Counted from the stretch's first letter, positions 1 through 9,155 are shown. The stretch: DNA of 64,000 nt from Streptomyces sp. NBC_00078 (GCF_026343335.1 NZ_JAPELX010000001.1:7750001-7814000); one strand, 5' to 3'. Numbers and translations: made by a program. The notes: a model not told the origin generated them from the letters alone.

Positions 1-1
1 C

Positions 2-970
2 ACACTCGCGGTGCACGGCGAGCGGGTCGTCGCCGTCGGAGCCGGCCCGCGCAGCGCGTACGAGGTGGTGGAGCTGGACACCAGCACCGGCAGGGCCCGG
101 GTGATCGGCGCCGAGCACGACGACGCCGTCGACCCCGCCCACTACCCCGAGCCCCAGATCCGCACCTTCACGGGACCGGCCGGGCGTGACATCCACGCCC
201 ACATCTACGCGCCGCACCACCCCGGCTGTGTCGCGCCGGGCGACGTACTGCCGCCCTACGTCGTCCGGGCGTACGGCGGCCCCACCAGCCGGGCGCCCCT
301 GGTCCTCGACCTGGAGATCGCCTACTTCACCTCCCGGGGCATCGGCGTCGCCGAGGTCAACTACGGCGGCTCGACCGGGCACGGACGTGAGTACCGCAAC
401 CGGCTGCGTGAGCAGTGGGGCGTCGTCGACGTCGAGGATTGCGCGGCCGTCGCCCTCGCGCTCGCGGACGAGGGCACCGCCGACCGCGGCCGGCTCGCGA
501 TCCGCGGCGGCAGCGCCGGCGGCTGGACCGCGGCCGCCTCCCTCGCCGCCACCGACGTCTACGCCTGCGGCACGATCATCTACCCCATCCTCGACCTCGC
601 CGGCTGGGGCGCGGGGGAGACCCACGACTTCGAGTCGCAGTACCTGGAGACGCTGGTCGGGCCGTTCGCCGAGGTGCCCGGACGGTACGCGCAGCGGTCG
701 CCCGCCGAGAACGCCGACCGGATCACCGCGCCCTTCCTGCTGCTGCAGGGCCTGGACGACGTGATCTGTCCGCCCGCGCAGTGCGAACGATTCCTGGCCC
801 GCATGGAGGGCAGGCGGGTGCCGCACGCGTACATCGCCTTCGAGGGGGAGGGGCACGGGTTCCGGCGGGCCGACACCATGATCCGGGTCCTGGAGTCCGA
901 ACTCTCCCTGTACGCGCAGGCCTTCGGGCTGCACCCGCAAGGCGTCCCGACACTGGAACTGTCCGGATGA
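2..970 (+). CDS. S9 (prolyl oligopeptidase) family peptidase, 5' end cut by window
   Basis: C-terminal catalytic part of a serine peptidase or acyl-peptide hydrolase. The frame is open from base 2, so the start and the usual N-terminal beta-propeller lie outside the window. The alpha/beta-hydrolase triad is visible, numbering from the window edge: nucleophile Ser near residue 171 in GGSAGG, Asp near 252-253 in GLDDVICPP, and His near 285 in EGHGF. RAYGGP and VNYGGSTGHG are typical S9 oxyanion and strand motifs. The stop codon overlaps the next start (ATGA at 967-970), so both are probably translated together. Peptide cleavage is inferred from family; the exact substrate is unknown. Confidence 0.85.
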   Translation, partial: TLAVHGERVVAVGAGPRSAYEVVELDTSTGRARVIGAEHDDAVDPAHYPEPQIRTFTGPAGRDIHAHIYAPHHPGCVAPGDVLPPYVVRAYGGPTSRAPLVLDLEIAYFTSRGIGVAEVNYGGSTGHGREYRNRLREQWGVVDVEDCAAVALALADEGTADRGRLAIRGGSAGGWTAAASLAATDVYACGTIIYPILDLAGWGAGETHDFESQYLETLVGPFAEVPGRYAQRSPAENADRITAPFLLLQGLDDVICPPAQCERFLARMEGRRVPHAYIAFEGEGHGFRRADTMIRVLESELSLYAQAFGLHPQGVPTLELSG

Positions 971-1914
971 GAGAGCGTATGAGCGAGCAGGCGAGAGACC
1001 TTCTGCGGCCGTCCCGGCTCGCCCCCGGCGCCCGCGTGGCCGTCGTCGCACCCAGCGGACCCGTGCCCGAGGAGCGGCTGCAGGCGGGGCTCGACGTGCT
1101 GCGCGGCTGGGACCTCGACCCGGTGGTGGCGCCCCATGTGCTGGACCGGCACGGCGAGTTCGGCTACCTGGCGGGCACGGACACGGACCGGGCCGCCGAT
1201 CTGCAGGGCGCGTGGTGCGACCCGTCGGTGGCCGCGGTGCTGTGCGCGCGGGGCGGGTACGGAGCGCAGCGGATGATCGATCTGCTCGACTGGGAGGCGA
1301 TGCGGGCCGCCGGACCCAAGGTCTTCGTGGGCTTCAGCGACGTCACGGCACTGCACCAGGCCTTCGCCACCCGGCTGGGCCTGGTGACCCTGTACGGGCC
1401 GGCGGCCGCCGGTGTCGACTTCATCAAGAACACCCGGTCGCAGGAACACCTCAAAGCCACCCTGTTCGCTCCGGAAAGCGTCCGCACCATCGCATCCGGC
1501 GGCGCCGCCCTGGTGGCCGGACGGGCCCGGGGCGTCACGCTGGGCGGGTGCCTGAGCCTGCTCGCCTCCGACCTCGGGACCCCGCACGCCCGGGCCGGCG
1601 CCCGGGGCGGGCTGCTCCTGATCGAGGACGTCGGCGAACGGGCGTACCGCATCGACCGGACGCTGACCCAGCTGCTGCGCAGCGGCTGGCTCGACGGCCT
1701 CACCGGGATCGTGCTGGGGTCGTGGGAGCGGTGCGGCCCGTACGCCGAACTGCGCCCGGTTCTCGTCGACCGGCTCGCCGGGCTCGGCGTCCCCGTCGTC
1801 GAGGAGTTCGGATTCGGGCACTGCGAGGGCGCGTCGACTCTCCCCCTCGGTGTGGCGGCCGAACTGGACGCGGAGGCAGGCACTCTGACGCTTGATCAGC
1901 CCGCCCTTCGCTGA
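967..1914 (+). CDS. S66 family LD-carboxypeptidase (MccF/LdcA-like)
   Basis: 315-residue S66 peptidase. The family cleaves the L,D bond of the tetrapeptide during murein recycling, or detoxifies microcin-like acyl nucleotides (MccF type). The Ser-Glu-His set is readable: Ser124 in VGFSDVT, Glu220 in LLIEDVGERAYRID, and His285 in GFGHCEGASTLPLG. The N-terminal VAVVAPSGPV strand and CARGGYGAQR loop are also family hallmarks. The ATG at 967 overlaps the stop of the upstream S9 peptidase; a second in-frame ATG lies at 979. No signal peptide is visible, so the enzyme is probably cytoplasmic. Pairing with a peptidase suggests processing of imported or recycled peptides. Recycling and microcin roles cannot be separated here. 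Confidence 0.87.
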   Translation: MRERMSEQARDLLRPSRLAPGARVAVVAPSGPVPEERLQAGLDVLRGWDLDPVVAPHVLDRHGEFGYLAGTDTDRAADLQGAWCDPSVAAVLCARGGYGAQRMIDLLDWEAMRAAGPKVFVGFSDVTALHQAFATRLGLVTLYGPAAAGVDFIKNTRSQEHLKATLFAPESVRTIASGGAALVAGRARGVTLGGCLSLLASDLGTPHARAGARGGLLLIEDVGERAYRIDRTLTQLLRSGWLDGLTGIVLGSWERCGPYAELRPVLVDRLAGLGVPVVEEFGFGHCEGASTLPLGVAAELDAEAGTLTLDQPALR

Positions 1915-2010
1915 GCGACTTCGCTGGGCTCCTGCGCTGAGCAGCCCCTGGGTCGATCCTCTTCACTGATCATCCGTCAACAACACTCGTCTGGGCGATT
2001 GACCCCCGTC

Positions 2011-2059
2011 TGACACGTGTCACACCATGACAACCGGCCGGTACCTACTGGTCGGTAGG
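2011..2059 (+). promoter_or_regulatory. Cluster of palindromes upstream of the S15 hydrolase
   Basis: Three dyads lie within 50 bases. TGACACGTGTCA (2011-2022) is a perfect 12-bp palindrome. ACCGGCCGGT (2033-2042) is a perfect 10-bp palindrome. CCTAC-N6-GTAGG (2044-2048 and 2055-2059) overlaps a TACTGGTCGGTA core that resembles TetR-family operators. The last dyad ends 28 bases before the chosen GTG start at 2088. A repressor site is inferred; no regulator gene is adjacent. Confidence 0.4.
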
Positions 2060-2087
2060 CAGGGCTGCCCTGAGTGTGGAGGTCTCA

Positions 2088-3863
2088 GTGTCCCGACGCG
2101 TGTCCAGATCCCGAGTTCCCCTCGCCCTCGCCCTGGGCGCGGCGCTCACCGTCCCTCTCGCGTTCACCGCCCCCGCGGCCGCATCCGGCCGATACACCGT
2201 CACGGCACTGAAGTTCACGGTCCAGGCGGGCGGCCACACCTGCACGGTCGATGCCGACCTGTACCGGCCGACGGGCGTCGACAAGGCTCACCCGGCTCCG
2301 GCCGTGCTCGCCACGAACGGCTTCGGTGGCAGCAAGTCCGACGGCTCGACCGACGCGGTCGGCAAGGCCTTCGCCGAGCGCGGCTATGTCTCCCTGGTCT
2401 ACTCCGGGCTCGGCTTCGGCGCGTCCGGCTGTCTGATCTCGCTGGACGACCCGGGCGTAGACGGCAGGGCCGCCTCGGGGCTGATCGACTTCCTGGGCGG
2501 CAAGCGTGCCGCCGACGACGGCACCAAGGCCGACTTCGTCGCCCTCGACGCCGCCGGCGACCCGCGGGTCGGCATGATCGGCGGCTCGTACGGAGGCGCC
2601 ATCCAGCTGGCGACGGCCGCGGTCGACCACCGCGTCGACGCGCTCGTCCCGCTGATCACATGGAACGACCTGGTCTACGCGCTCGACCCGAACAACGCCT
2701 CCGCCGCCGTCCCCGGCGCCTACAAGTGGCAGTGGGGCAACGGTTTCTACCTCATCGGCGAGAGCCGGCCGCTGACGACGCCGAACCTCGACCCGTCCCG
2801 GATCAACTCCCTCACCTGTCTGCACTTCGTGGCCAAGGCCTGCGACACCATCCGCACCCTGAACTCCGGCAGCTATCGCTCCGCACCGACCGCCGCGCTG
2901 CTCTCCTACGCCCGCAGTGTCTCCCCGGTGTCCTACCTGAGCCGGGTCAAGGCGCCCACCCTGCTGATCCAGGGGCAGGCCGACAGCCTCTTCAACCTCA
3001 ACGAGGCGACCGCGACGTACAGGACGCTCAGGGCCCAGGGCACGACCGCCAGGATGATCTGGCAGTCCTGGGGGCACAGCGGCGGCATCACCGATCCGGC
3101 CAGCGGTGAACTCAACCTCAACCAGGGCAACTTGGAGTCCAGTTACGTCGGCAAGCGGATCCTCTCCTGGTTCGACCGCTACCTCCGCGGGCAGAGGGAG
3201 ACCGACACCGGACCGGCCTTCGCCTACTACCGTGACTGGATCGCCGACCCGGGCCATACCTACGCCACCGCCTCCCGGCTGCCCGCTCTCAGCCGGACGT
3301 TCTATCTCTCCGGCGACGGCAAGCTCGTCGACAACCGCAACAAGGTGGCGCGCGGCAGCCGTACGTACGCCAACCTGCTCACACCCACCAGCCATTCGGA
3401 GAGCTCGCTGTCCCAACTCGCCGGGCTGCCGGACCCGGGGCCGTACGACACCGCGGGCACCTACCTCGGCTGGACCAGCGCACCGCTCACCCGCCCCACC
3501 GACGTCGTCGGCGCGCCCAGGGCCACGCTCAGGGTCGTCTCACCGACGGCGGCGAGGGCCCAGAACTCCGGCGACGCCGCCGACCGGCTCGTCCTGTTCG
3601 CCAAGCTGTACGACATCGCGCCCGACGGCACCAAGACGCTGGTGCACCGGTTGATCGCGCCGGTCCGGGTGCCGGACGTGACCAAGAACGTCACGGTGAC
3701 CCTGCCGGGCATCGTGCACCGCTACGAGAAGGGGCACCGGCTGCGGTTCGTGATCGCGGCGAGCGACGACGCGTACTTCGGCAACCGGGGCATCAAGCCG
3801 GTGACCGTGGTCAGCGCGCCCCGGGACACGGGTGTGCTGGAGCTGCCCGTGGTCGGCGGATGA
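2088..3863 (+). CDS. Secreted S15/CocE-NonD family hydrolase (X-Pro dipeptidyl-peptidase-like)
   Basis: About 591 residues. The GTG at 2088 was chosen because GGAGG (2078-2082) sits 5 bases upstream; an in-frame GTG at 2076 would overlap that site. The protein opens with an Arg-rich n-region and a hydrophobic core ending in AFTAPAAASG, a Sec-type signal peptide. The alpha/beta-hydrolase domain has the nucleophile in MIGGSYGGA, Asp in QGQADSLFN and His in SWGHSGG. A C-terminal beta-sandwich typical of S15/CocE enzymes follows (final third, through HRYEKGHRLRFVIAASD). Family members remove X-Pro dipeptides or hydrolyse esters outside the cell; the substrate is not predictable. It stands alone, behind a group of palindromes. 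Confidence 0.87.
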   Translation: MSRRVSRSRVPLALALGAALTVPLAFTAPAAASGRYTVTALKFTVQAGGHTCTVDADLYRPTGVDKAHPAPAVLATNGFGGSKSDGSTDAVGKAFAERGYVSLVYSGLGFGASGCLISLDDPGVDGRAASGLIDFLGGKRAADDGTKADFVALDAAGDPRVGMIGGSYGGAIQLATAAVDHRVDALVPLITWNDLVYALDPNNASAAVPGAYKWQWGNGFYLIGESRPLTTPNLDPSRINSLTCLHFVAKACDTIRTLNSGSYRSAPTAALLSYARSVSPVSYLSRVKAPTLLIQGQADSLFNLNEATATYRTLRAQGTTARMIWQSWGHSGGITDPASGELNLNQGNLESSYVGKRILSWFDRYLRGQRETDTGPAFAYYRDWIADPGHTYATASRLPALSRTFYLSGDGKLVDNRNKVARGSRTYANLLTPTSHSESSLSQLAGLPDPGPYDTAGTYLGWTSAPLTRPTDVVGAPRATLRVVSPTAARAQNSGDAADRLVLFAKLYDIAPDGTKTLVHRLIAPVRVPDVTKNVTVTLPGIVHRYEKGHRLRFVIAASDDAYFGNRGIKPVTVVSAPRDTGVLELPVVGG

Positions 3864-3931
3864 GGCCGGCCGCGCCGTCTCGGGAGCGTAATTCACGAGG
3901 CGGTGCGGCCGGTCGGCCGTAGGGTTGCGGC

Positions 3932-4489
3932 ATGCCGCACACCGCATCCCGCTACCTCGCCGAGGGCCCCCGCGTGGGCATACGTCACTTCACCTACGAG
4001 GACGGTGCCGAGTTCACCACCCGCGCACGCGAGAGCAAGGACCTGCATCAGCCGTGGCTGTTCCCGCCGGACGCCACCAACGCGTACACCGCGTACGCGA
4101 GCCGGCTGATCGAGGATCCGGCCAAGGCCGGGTTCCTGGTCTGCGAGAAGGACGGCGAGCAGGGCGACGGGGCCATCGCCGGGTTCATCAACATCAACAA
4201 CATCGTCGAGGGCGGCTTCCAGTGCGGTGCGCTCGGCTACGGCGCCTTCGCGCACGCGGCTGGGCGCGGGCTGATGCGAGAGGGGCTGAACCTGGTGGTG
4301 GGGTACGCGTTCGGGCCGATGCGACTGCACCGGCTGGAGATCAACGCGCAGCCCCAGAACACCGCCTCGATCGCACTGGCCCGCTCCTGCGGCTTCCGCC
4401 TGGAGGGCTTCTCGCCGAACATGATCTTCATCGACGGGGCCTGGCGGGACCACGAGCGCTGGGCGGTCACCGCCGAGATGCGGGCTTGA
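3932..4489 (+). CDS. GNAT family N-acetyltransferase (RimJ/RimL-like)
   Basis: 185 residues with the RimJ/RimL layout: a substrate-side N-terminal half (TYEDGAEFTTRARESKDLHQPW), a central GFININ strand, an acetyl-CoA-binding segment near AHAAGRGLMREGLNLVV, and the late motif INAQPQNTASIALARSCGFRLEGF. That last motif is the classic 'N..N..S......GF..EG' signature. Such enzymes acetylate the N-terminal residues of ribosomal proteins or small amines; the target here is unknown. The start has only a weak G-rich Shine-Dalgarno. Its 3' end overlaps the convergent DUF6204 gene by 23 bases (4467-4489). Confidence 0.85.
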   Translation: MPHTASRYLAEGPRVGIRHFTYEDGAEFTTRARESKDLHQPWLFPPDATNAYTAYASRLIEDPAKAGFLVCEKDGEQGDGAIAGFININNIVEGGFQCGALGYGAFAHAAGRGLMREGLNLVVGYAFGPMRLHRLEINAQPQNTASIALARSCGFRLEGFSPNMIFIDGAWRDHERWAVTAEMRA

Positions 4490-4814
4490 AATTGATCTTC
4501 ATGGTGTCGAGGTCCGTCACGGTGGACTTCAGGTCCCTGAAGCCGTAGCCGAGGGCCCCGAGCGTCTCCTGCGCGCGGTCCTCGGCGATCGCGCCCGCCA
4601 TCTCCTCACCGTCGACCGCGTCCGACACCACCACGTAGCGCATCGAGAAGTGCTTGAGCGGCGTCGGCTCGTACGACAGCGAGCCCTCCTCGGTGAACCG
4701 CATGCTCGTCAGGCCGTGGCCGGCCGCCTCGGCGAGCAGCCGCTGCCGGGCCTCGTCCCTCAGCCCGTCCCACGTGCCCCGGACGATCACCCGGTACGTG
4801 TGCTGCTCGCTCAT
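4467..4814 (-). CDS. DUF6204 family protein
   Basis: 115 residues starting MSEQHTYRVIVRGTWDGL; the start was picked at 4814 because GGGGGCAGG precedes it, and sequence further upstream does not look coding. The family is small, cytoplasmic and of unknown function, common in Streptomyces. The conserved N-terminal RVIVRGxWDGL, the central FTEEGSLSYEPTPLKHFSMRY and the C-terminal GYGFRDLKSTVTDLDTMKINFK are all present, so it appears intact. No membrane segment or catalytic motif is evident. It is convergent with, and overlaps the tail of, the GNAT gene. Confidence 0.75.
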   Translation of the reverse strand: MSEQHTYRVIVRGTWDGLRDEARQRLLAEAAGHGLTSMRFTEEGSLSYEPTPLKHFSMRYVVVSDAVDGEEMAGAIAEDRAQETLGALGYGFRDLKSTVTDLDTMKINFKPASRR

Positions 4815-5054
4815 CGGCCTGCCCCCGCGTCGATTTCCGTTGAAGGGCCGACTGTATGTCGGCGAGGATGCACCGCATGCGGAATTTCGTCGTGCTCGAC
4901 GCACCCTCCAGCCGGGGGCCTGCGCCCGCCCGCCCCCAGCTCCGTGCCCGACTGCCACAAGCTCGCCGCGCACTGCCCGCGGACACGGTCGTGGCGGCCT
5001 TTGCGGAATCCTGACCGGTAGCTCCCCTGGTCAGCTCCCCGGCGAGCGGCTTCC

Positions 5055-7016
5055 ATGGTGATCGTGACGACCATCCGACGTGAGGTACTCACCCTGCCCG
5101 CCGCGCAGGCGGGTCCGGACAACCCGCTGCCGCCGTTGCGGATGCTCCACGAGGTGCACCGCATCGAGGACCGGGACCGGGACGAGCTGCCGCGGGACAT
5201 GGCCCGGCAGGTCGGCCTCGCACCACTGCGCAGCCTGCTGCCGGTGCGCGTGCGGGACGGATACGGGCGGGCGCGCGAACCCCGGGAGATCGACGCCCTG
5301 GTGATCGAGAACGACCGGCTGCGCGCGACCGTACTGCCCGGACTCGGAGGCCGTGTCGCCTCTCTGCTGCACAAGCCGACCGGCCGCGAACTCCTTTACC
5401 GCAACCCGGTGTTCCAGCCCGCCAACTTCGCCCTCAACGGCGCCTGGTACTCCGGCGGCATCGAATGGAACATCGGCGCCACCGGCCACACCGCCCTCTC
5501 CTGCTCCCCCCTGCACGCGGCCCGCGTCCCCGCCCCCGACGGCGGCGAGATGCTCCGCCTGTGGGAGTGGGAACGCCTGCGCGACCTGCCTTTCCAGGTC
5601 GACCTCTGGCTGCCGGAGCACTCCGACTTCCTGTACGTCGGTGTCCGCATCCGCAATCCGCACGAGCGGGCCGTGCCGGCCTACTGGTGGTCCAACACCG
5701 CCGTGCCGGAGGAACGCCGGGTGCTGGCGCCGGCGCAGGAGGCCTGGCACTTCGGATACGAGCGGCGCCTGCGCCGGGTGCCCGTGCCGTCGTACGAGGG
5801 AATCGACCGCACCTACCCGCTCAACAGCCCTTACGCCGCCGACTACTTCTACGAGCTGCCGAACGGCCGGCGCCGCTGGATCGCCGCCCTCGACGCCGAC
5901 GGCCACGGACTGGTGCAGACGTCCACCGACGTGCTGCGCGGCCGGAAGCTGTTCGTGTGGGGGACCGGCAGCGGCGGCCGGCGCTGGCAGGAGTGGCTCA
6001 CCGAGCCGGGCACCGGCGGGTACTGCGAGATCCAGGCCGGGCTCGCGCGCACACAGCTGGAGCACGTGCTGATGGACGCGGCGAGCGAGGTGAGCTGGCT
6101 GGAGGCGTACGGCCCGTTGGAGTCACCGCGGGCAGGGGAGTGGGACACCGTGGTGGGTGAGGCGGAGACACGGCTGGAGACCGCGCTCCCGCGTGCCGAC
6201 GTCGACGCCGCCCACGCCGCCTGGAAGCCGCACGCGGACACCGACCCGGGCGACATCCTCGCCACCGGTTCCGGCTGGGGCGCACTCGAAGTACTGCGTG
6301 GCGACTGGAAGTTGCCCGGCACCCCCTTCGACGAGGGCACGCTCGGCGAGGCCCAGAAGCCCTGGCTGCAGCTGCTGCGCGCGGGCACCCTCCCGGAGCA
6401 GCGCCGGGTGCGGCCGCCCGGCGAGACACTGGTCGCGCCGCACTGGCGGGACATGCTGGAGACCGCTCCCGCGACCCCGCTGACCGAGTACCACCTGGGC
6501 GTCGCCCAGTGGCACGCCGGCGACCGGGCGCAGGCGGTGCGCAGTTGGGAGCGGGCCCTCGAACTCGCCCCGTCTCTCTGGCCGTTGCTCCGCTGTCTCG
6601 CCGTCGCCGACCAGGAGGCCGGCAACCACGAGCGGGCCGCGGACCGGTACGCCGACGCCTTCGACGACCTGTGCCACGAGCGGCGCGACAACGGGGAGTC
6701 GTGGACGGCGGCCACGGCCGCGCTGGGCCGCGAGGCCATCGAGGCGCTGCTCGCCGTGCGCCGCACGGCTCAGGCGCGCGGCATCCTGGAGCGGCTGCAC
6801 CCGGCGATCCGGGAGCACGGCCGGTTCCGGCTGATCGACGTGCGGCTGCTGCTCGCGGAGGACCGGCCCGACGAGGCGCGGGCCGTCTTCTCCGCGGGCT
6901 TCGAGGTCGCCGACCTGCGCGAGGGCGCGGAGGACATCGGCAGCCTGTGGGCGAGGCTCACCGACGAGCCGCTCCCGCCGCACTTCGACTTCCGGATGCG
7001 GCCACCGGAGTCCTGA
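5055..7016 (+). CDS. DUF5107 domain protein with TPR-like C-terminal half
   Basis: 653 residues. The first about 380 residues form a galactose-mutarotase-like/DUF5107 module: VLPGLGGRVASLLHKPTGRELLYRNPVFQPA, then WNIGATGHTA, and WWSNTAVPEE. These are features of carbohydrate-recognising beta-sandwich proteins. The second half is alpha-helical with TPR-like pairs (YHLGVAQWHAGDRAQAVRSWERALELAPS and CLAVADQEAGNHERAADRYADAF). Proteins of this layout are widespread in Streptomyces and presumed to act on or sense sugars, but no reaction is established. ATG 5055 is the first good start after 240 untranslated bases. No signal peptide, so cytoplasmic. Monocistronic. Confidence 0.8.
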   Translation: MVIVTTIRREVLTLPAAQAGPDNPLPPLRMLHEVHRIEDRDRDELPRDMARQVGLAPLRSLLPVRVRDGYGRAREPREIDALVIENDRLRATVLPGLGGRVASLLHKPTGRELLYRNPVFQPANFALNGAWYSGGIEWNIGATGHTALSCSPLHAARVPAPDGGEMLRLWEWERLRDLPFQVDLWLPEHSDFLYVGVRIRNPHERAVPAYWWSNTAVPEERRVLAPAQEAWHFGYERRLRRVPVPSYEGIDRTYPLNSPYAADYFYELPNGRRRWIAALDADGHGLVQTSTDVLRGRKLFVWGTGSGGRRWQEWLTEPGTGGYCEIQAGLARTQLEHVLMDAASEVSWLEAYGPLESPRAGEWDTVVGEAETRLETALPRADVDAAHAAWKPHADTDPGDILATGSGWGALEVLRGDWKLPGTPFDEGTLGEAQKPWLQLLRAGTLPEQRRVRPPGETLVAPHWRDMLETAPATPLTEYHLGVAQWHAGDRAQAVRSWERALELAPSLWPLLRCLAVADQEAGNHERAADRYADAFDDLCHERRDNGESWTAATAALGREAIEALLAVRRTAQARGILERLHPAIREHGRFRLIDVRLLLAEDRPDEARAVFSAGFEVADLREGAEDIGSLWARLTDEPLPPHFDFRMRPPES

Positions 7017-7085
7017 GATCCGGAGTCCGCGGCCCGCCGCGAAGAGGTCGGCACGGACCGTCGCCCGTGACGTGTGAGCGGACGG

Positions 7086-7433
7086 CTACGGGTTTCGGTC
7101 CACGTACTCGTACACCATCCCGTCCGGATGCATCGCGAGCAGAGTGTGGCCCGCCGGTGACGGCACCGGGCCCACGAGGATGTGCGCGCCGAGGTCGGTG
7201 AGCACCCGGTGTGCCTCCGCGACGTCCTTGACGGCGATCGTCGCGGAGACCTTGCGCAGCAGGTCCAGCTCCTGCGCGGGCCCGCTCATCAGCAGGAAAC
7301 AGCCGACGGCTGCCACCTGAACGCCGTCGCGCTCGAAGCGGAGGGCTCTGCCGCCGGCAAGGCGTTCGTAGAAGGGGACCGCAGTCTCCAGGTCGTCGAC
7401 GCATACGCGCAGCGTGGCTCCCAGAATGTCCAT
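7086..7433 (-). CDS. VOC (glyoxalase/bleomycin-resistance) superfamily protein
   Basis: 115 residues in one beta-alpha-beta-beta-beta pair: MDILGATLRVCVDDLETAVPFYERLAGG opens the first module and KVSATIAVKDVAEAHRVLTDLGA the second, ending MHPDGMVYEYVDRNP. This is the usual size of a single-domain VOC protein that dimerises to build the metal site. Candidate metal ligands are few (the last strand keeps Glu in YEYVD), so it may be a binding protein rather than an enzyme. Substrate unknown. It diverges from the holin-like gene that starts at about 7560. Confidence 0.75.
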   Translation of the reverse strand: MDILGATLRVCVDDLETAVPFYERLAGGRALRFERDGVQVAAVGCFLLMSGPAQELDLLRKVSATIAVKDVAEAHRVLTDLGAHILVGPVPSPAGHTLLAMHPDGMVYEYVDRNP

Positions 7434-7559
7434 GGGGACGAGCCTAGTTGGGGCGGCCGGGTGAGGAGATCCATTCCGGTGATCATCTCGGCTCCGGGTC
7501 CACGCACCCGGGTGGCGGCCATGGCGTTACTCGGCGGTGACCGAGGGTACCCGGCGCTC

Positions 7560-8066
7560 ATGGAAGGCTTGGATCATCTGGAGCATCTGGACAAACACCT
7601 GGTCGACGAGCTGGCGCAGGTGGCGCGCGAGACCGTGCGCGACGAGCTGCGCGAACAGACTCGCAAGCAGCGGCGGAGGGCCACGCTGTACGCGGCGTCC
7701 GGAGCCGTCGCCCTGTACGCGGGCGCGGCCCTCGCACTCGCGGTCGGACTGGCCCTGGCCATCGCACTGCCGGACTGGGCCGCCGCGCTGATCACGGCGG
7801 CGATCCTGGGCGCCGTCGCCTACCTCCTGCGCGGCGCCGCCCGGCCCACGGCATCCCGGTCCGCCGCACACGAGGCCGGCTTCGCCGCCGGCCAGGAGGA
7901 GCGTGTCACCGGCGACCGGTCCCCCGCGACACCGCCCACCGCTCTCGGCAAGCCGATTCCGCCGAAGCCGCCGCTCGCACCAGGCGAGGCGGGCGCGGCG
8001 GCCGGCGTGCCCGCGGCACCGACCGCCGACGGCATCGACGCCGAGCCGCCGCACCACAGGGCGTGA
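7560..8066 (+). CDS. Phage-holin-family membrane protein (holin superfamily III-like)
   Basis: 168 residues from ATG 7560; an in-frame ATG at 7521 (GGTGG before it) is equally possible and adds 13 residues. An amphipathic, charged N-terminal stretch (DHLEHLDKHLVDELAQVARETVRDELREQTRKQRRR) precedes two hydrophobic helices (ASGAVALYAGAALALAVGLALAIAL and WAAALITAAILGAVAYLL). A Pro/Ala-rich tail of about 80 residues follows. This is the layout of the actinobacterial 'holin-X' proteins, which are chromosomal housekeeping membrane proteins of unknown function and not evidence of prophage. The stop lies 12 bases before the SDR start, so the two are probably co-transcribed. Confidence 0.7.
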   Translation: MEGLDHLEHLDKHLVDELAQVARETVRDELREQTRKQRRRATLYAASGAVALYAGAALALAVGLALAIALPDWAAALITAAILGAVAYLLRGAARPTASRSAAHEAGFAAGQEERVTGDRSPATPPTALGKPIPPKPPLAPGEAGAAAGVPAAPTADGIDAEPPHHRA

Positions 8067-8078
8067 CGAGGAGTGCGT

Positions 8079-9122
8079 ATGCGTTGGGGCGGATCCGAGC
8101 CGCGGCTTGGCAGGACCGTTGTGGTGACCGGGGCCAGTGGCGGTGTGGGACGGGCCACGGCCCTGGCCTTCGCCGCCCGGGGCGACCGGGTCGCCCTGCT
8201 GGCCCGGGGACGCGAGGGCCTCGCCGCGGCCGCTGACGACGTGCAGCGCGCCGGGGGCGAGGCCCTCGTCGTCAGCGTGGACATGGCCGACGCCAAGGCG
8301 GTCGACGACGCGGCCCAGCAGGTCGCCGACACGTTCGGGCACATCGACGTGTGGGTCAACAACGCCTTCGCCGGGGTCTTCGCGCCGTTCACCGAGATCA
8401 CCGGGGACGAGTTCCGCCGGGTCACCGAAGTGACGTACCTGGGCTGTGTGTCCGGCACCCGGGCCGCGCTGCGCCACATGCTGCCGCGCGACCGGGGCAC
8501 GATCGTGCAGGTCGGTTCCGCGCTCGCCTACCGGGGGATCCCTCTGCAGTCGGCGTACTGCGGGGCCAAACACGCGATCCAGGGGTTCAACGAGTCGCTG
8601 CGGTGCGAACTGCTGCACACGGGCAGCGGTGTCCGTACGACGATGGTGCAGCTCCCCGCGGTCAACACCCCGCAGTTCGACTGGGTGTTGAGCCGGATGC
8701 CGGGCAGGGCACGGCCGGTGGCGCCGGTGTTCCAGCCAGAGGTCGCGGCACGGGCGATCGTGCACGCGGCTGCCCACGGGCGGCGGCGCGAGTACTGGGT
8801 CGGAGGATCGACGGCGGCCACCCTCATCGCCAACGCCGTGGCTCCCGGGGTACTCGACCGCTATCTCGCCCGCACCGGCTTCGACTCCCAGCAGGACGAG
8901 GGCGAGCACGACGAGACCGGCAACCTGTGGAGCCCGGCGGACGGACCGCACGGACGGGACTTCGGGGCGCACGGGCGGTTCGACGACGAGGCGGTCGACG
9001 ACAGCCCGCAGGACTGGGTCTCCAGGAACCGAGGCCGGTTCGGGACAGCCCTCACCGTCGGCGCGGGCCTCCTGGTGGCAGGGAAAGCGGCGGGCCGACT
9101 GAGCCGCAGGGCTCGCGGGTAG
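8079..9122 (+). CDS. SDR family oxidoreductase with C-terminal extension
   Basis: 347 residues; ATG 8079 has GAGGAG at 8068-8073, 5 bases upstream. A classical Rossmann NAD(P)-binding motif TGASGGVG lies near residues 15-22. NNAF, a Ser in QVGSALAYRG and the catalytic YCGAK (Tyr-x3-Lys) are all intact, so an active reductase is expected. After the SDR core (about 270 residues) comes an acidic/His stretch (DSQQDEGEHDETGN) and a short hydrophobic C-terminus (FGTALTVGAGLLVAGKAA) that could anchor it to the membrane. Its partner, the upstream holin-like protein, is also membrane-bound. Substrate unknown. Confidence 0.85.
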   Translation: MRWGGSEPRLGRTVVVTGASGGVGRATALAFAARGDRVALLARGREGLAAAADDVQRAGGEALVVSVDMADAKAVDDAAQQVADTFGHIDVWVNNAFAGVFAPFTEITGDEFRRVTEVTYLGCVSGTRAALRHMLPRDRGTIVQVGSALAYRGIPLQSAYCGAKHAIQGFNESLRCELLHTGSGVRTTMVQLPAVNTPQFDWVLSRMPGRARPVAPVFQPEVAARAIVHAAAHGRRREYWVGGSTAATLIANAVAPGVLDRYLARTGFDSQQDEGEHDETGNLWSPADGPHGRDFGAHGRFDDEAVDDSPQDWVSRNRGRFGTALTVGAGLLVAGKAAGRLSRRARG

Positions 9123-9155
9123 AGAACCGGGCCATGGCAGGACCCGGGCTCGCCG

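Noticed and set aside
7524..7551. SigB-type promoter before the holin-like gene (GCGT ... GGGTAC)
   Set aside because: The spacer is 17 bases, outside 14-16, and the -10 would sit inside or at the possible coding start.
7560..8066. Prophage evidence from the holin-like protein
   Set aside because: No other phage gene is present; this family is normal chromosomal content in Streptomyces. The 4-TMS segment of the phosphodiesterase at 39138 is rejected for the same reason.
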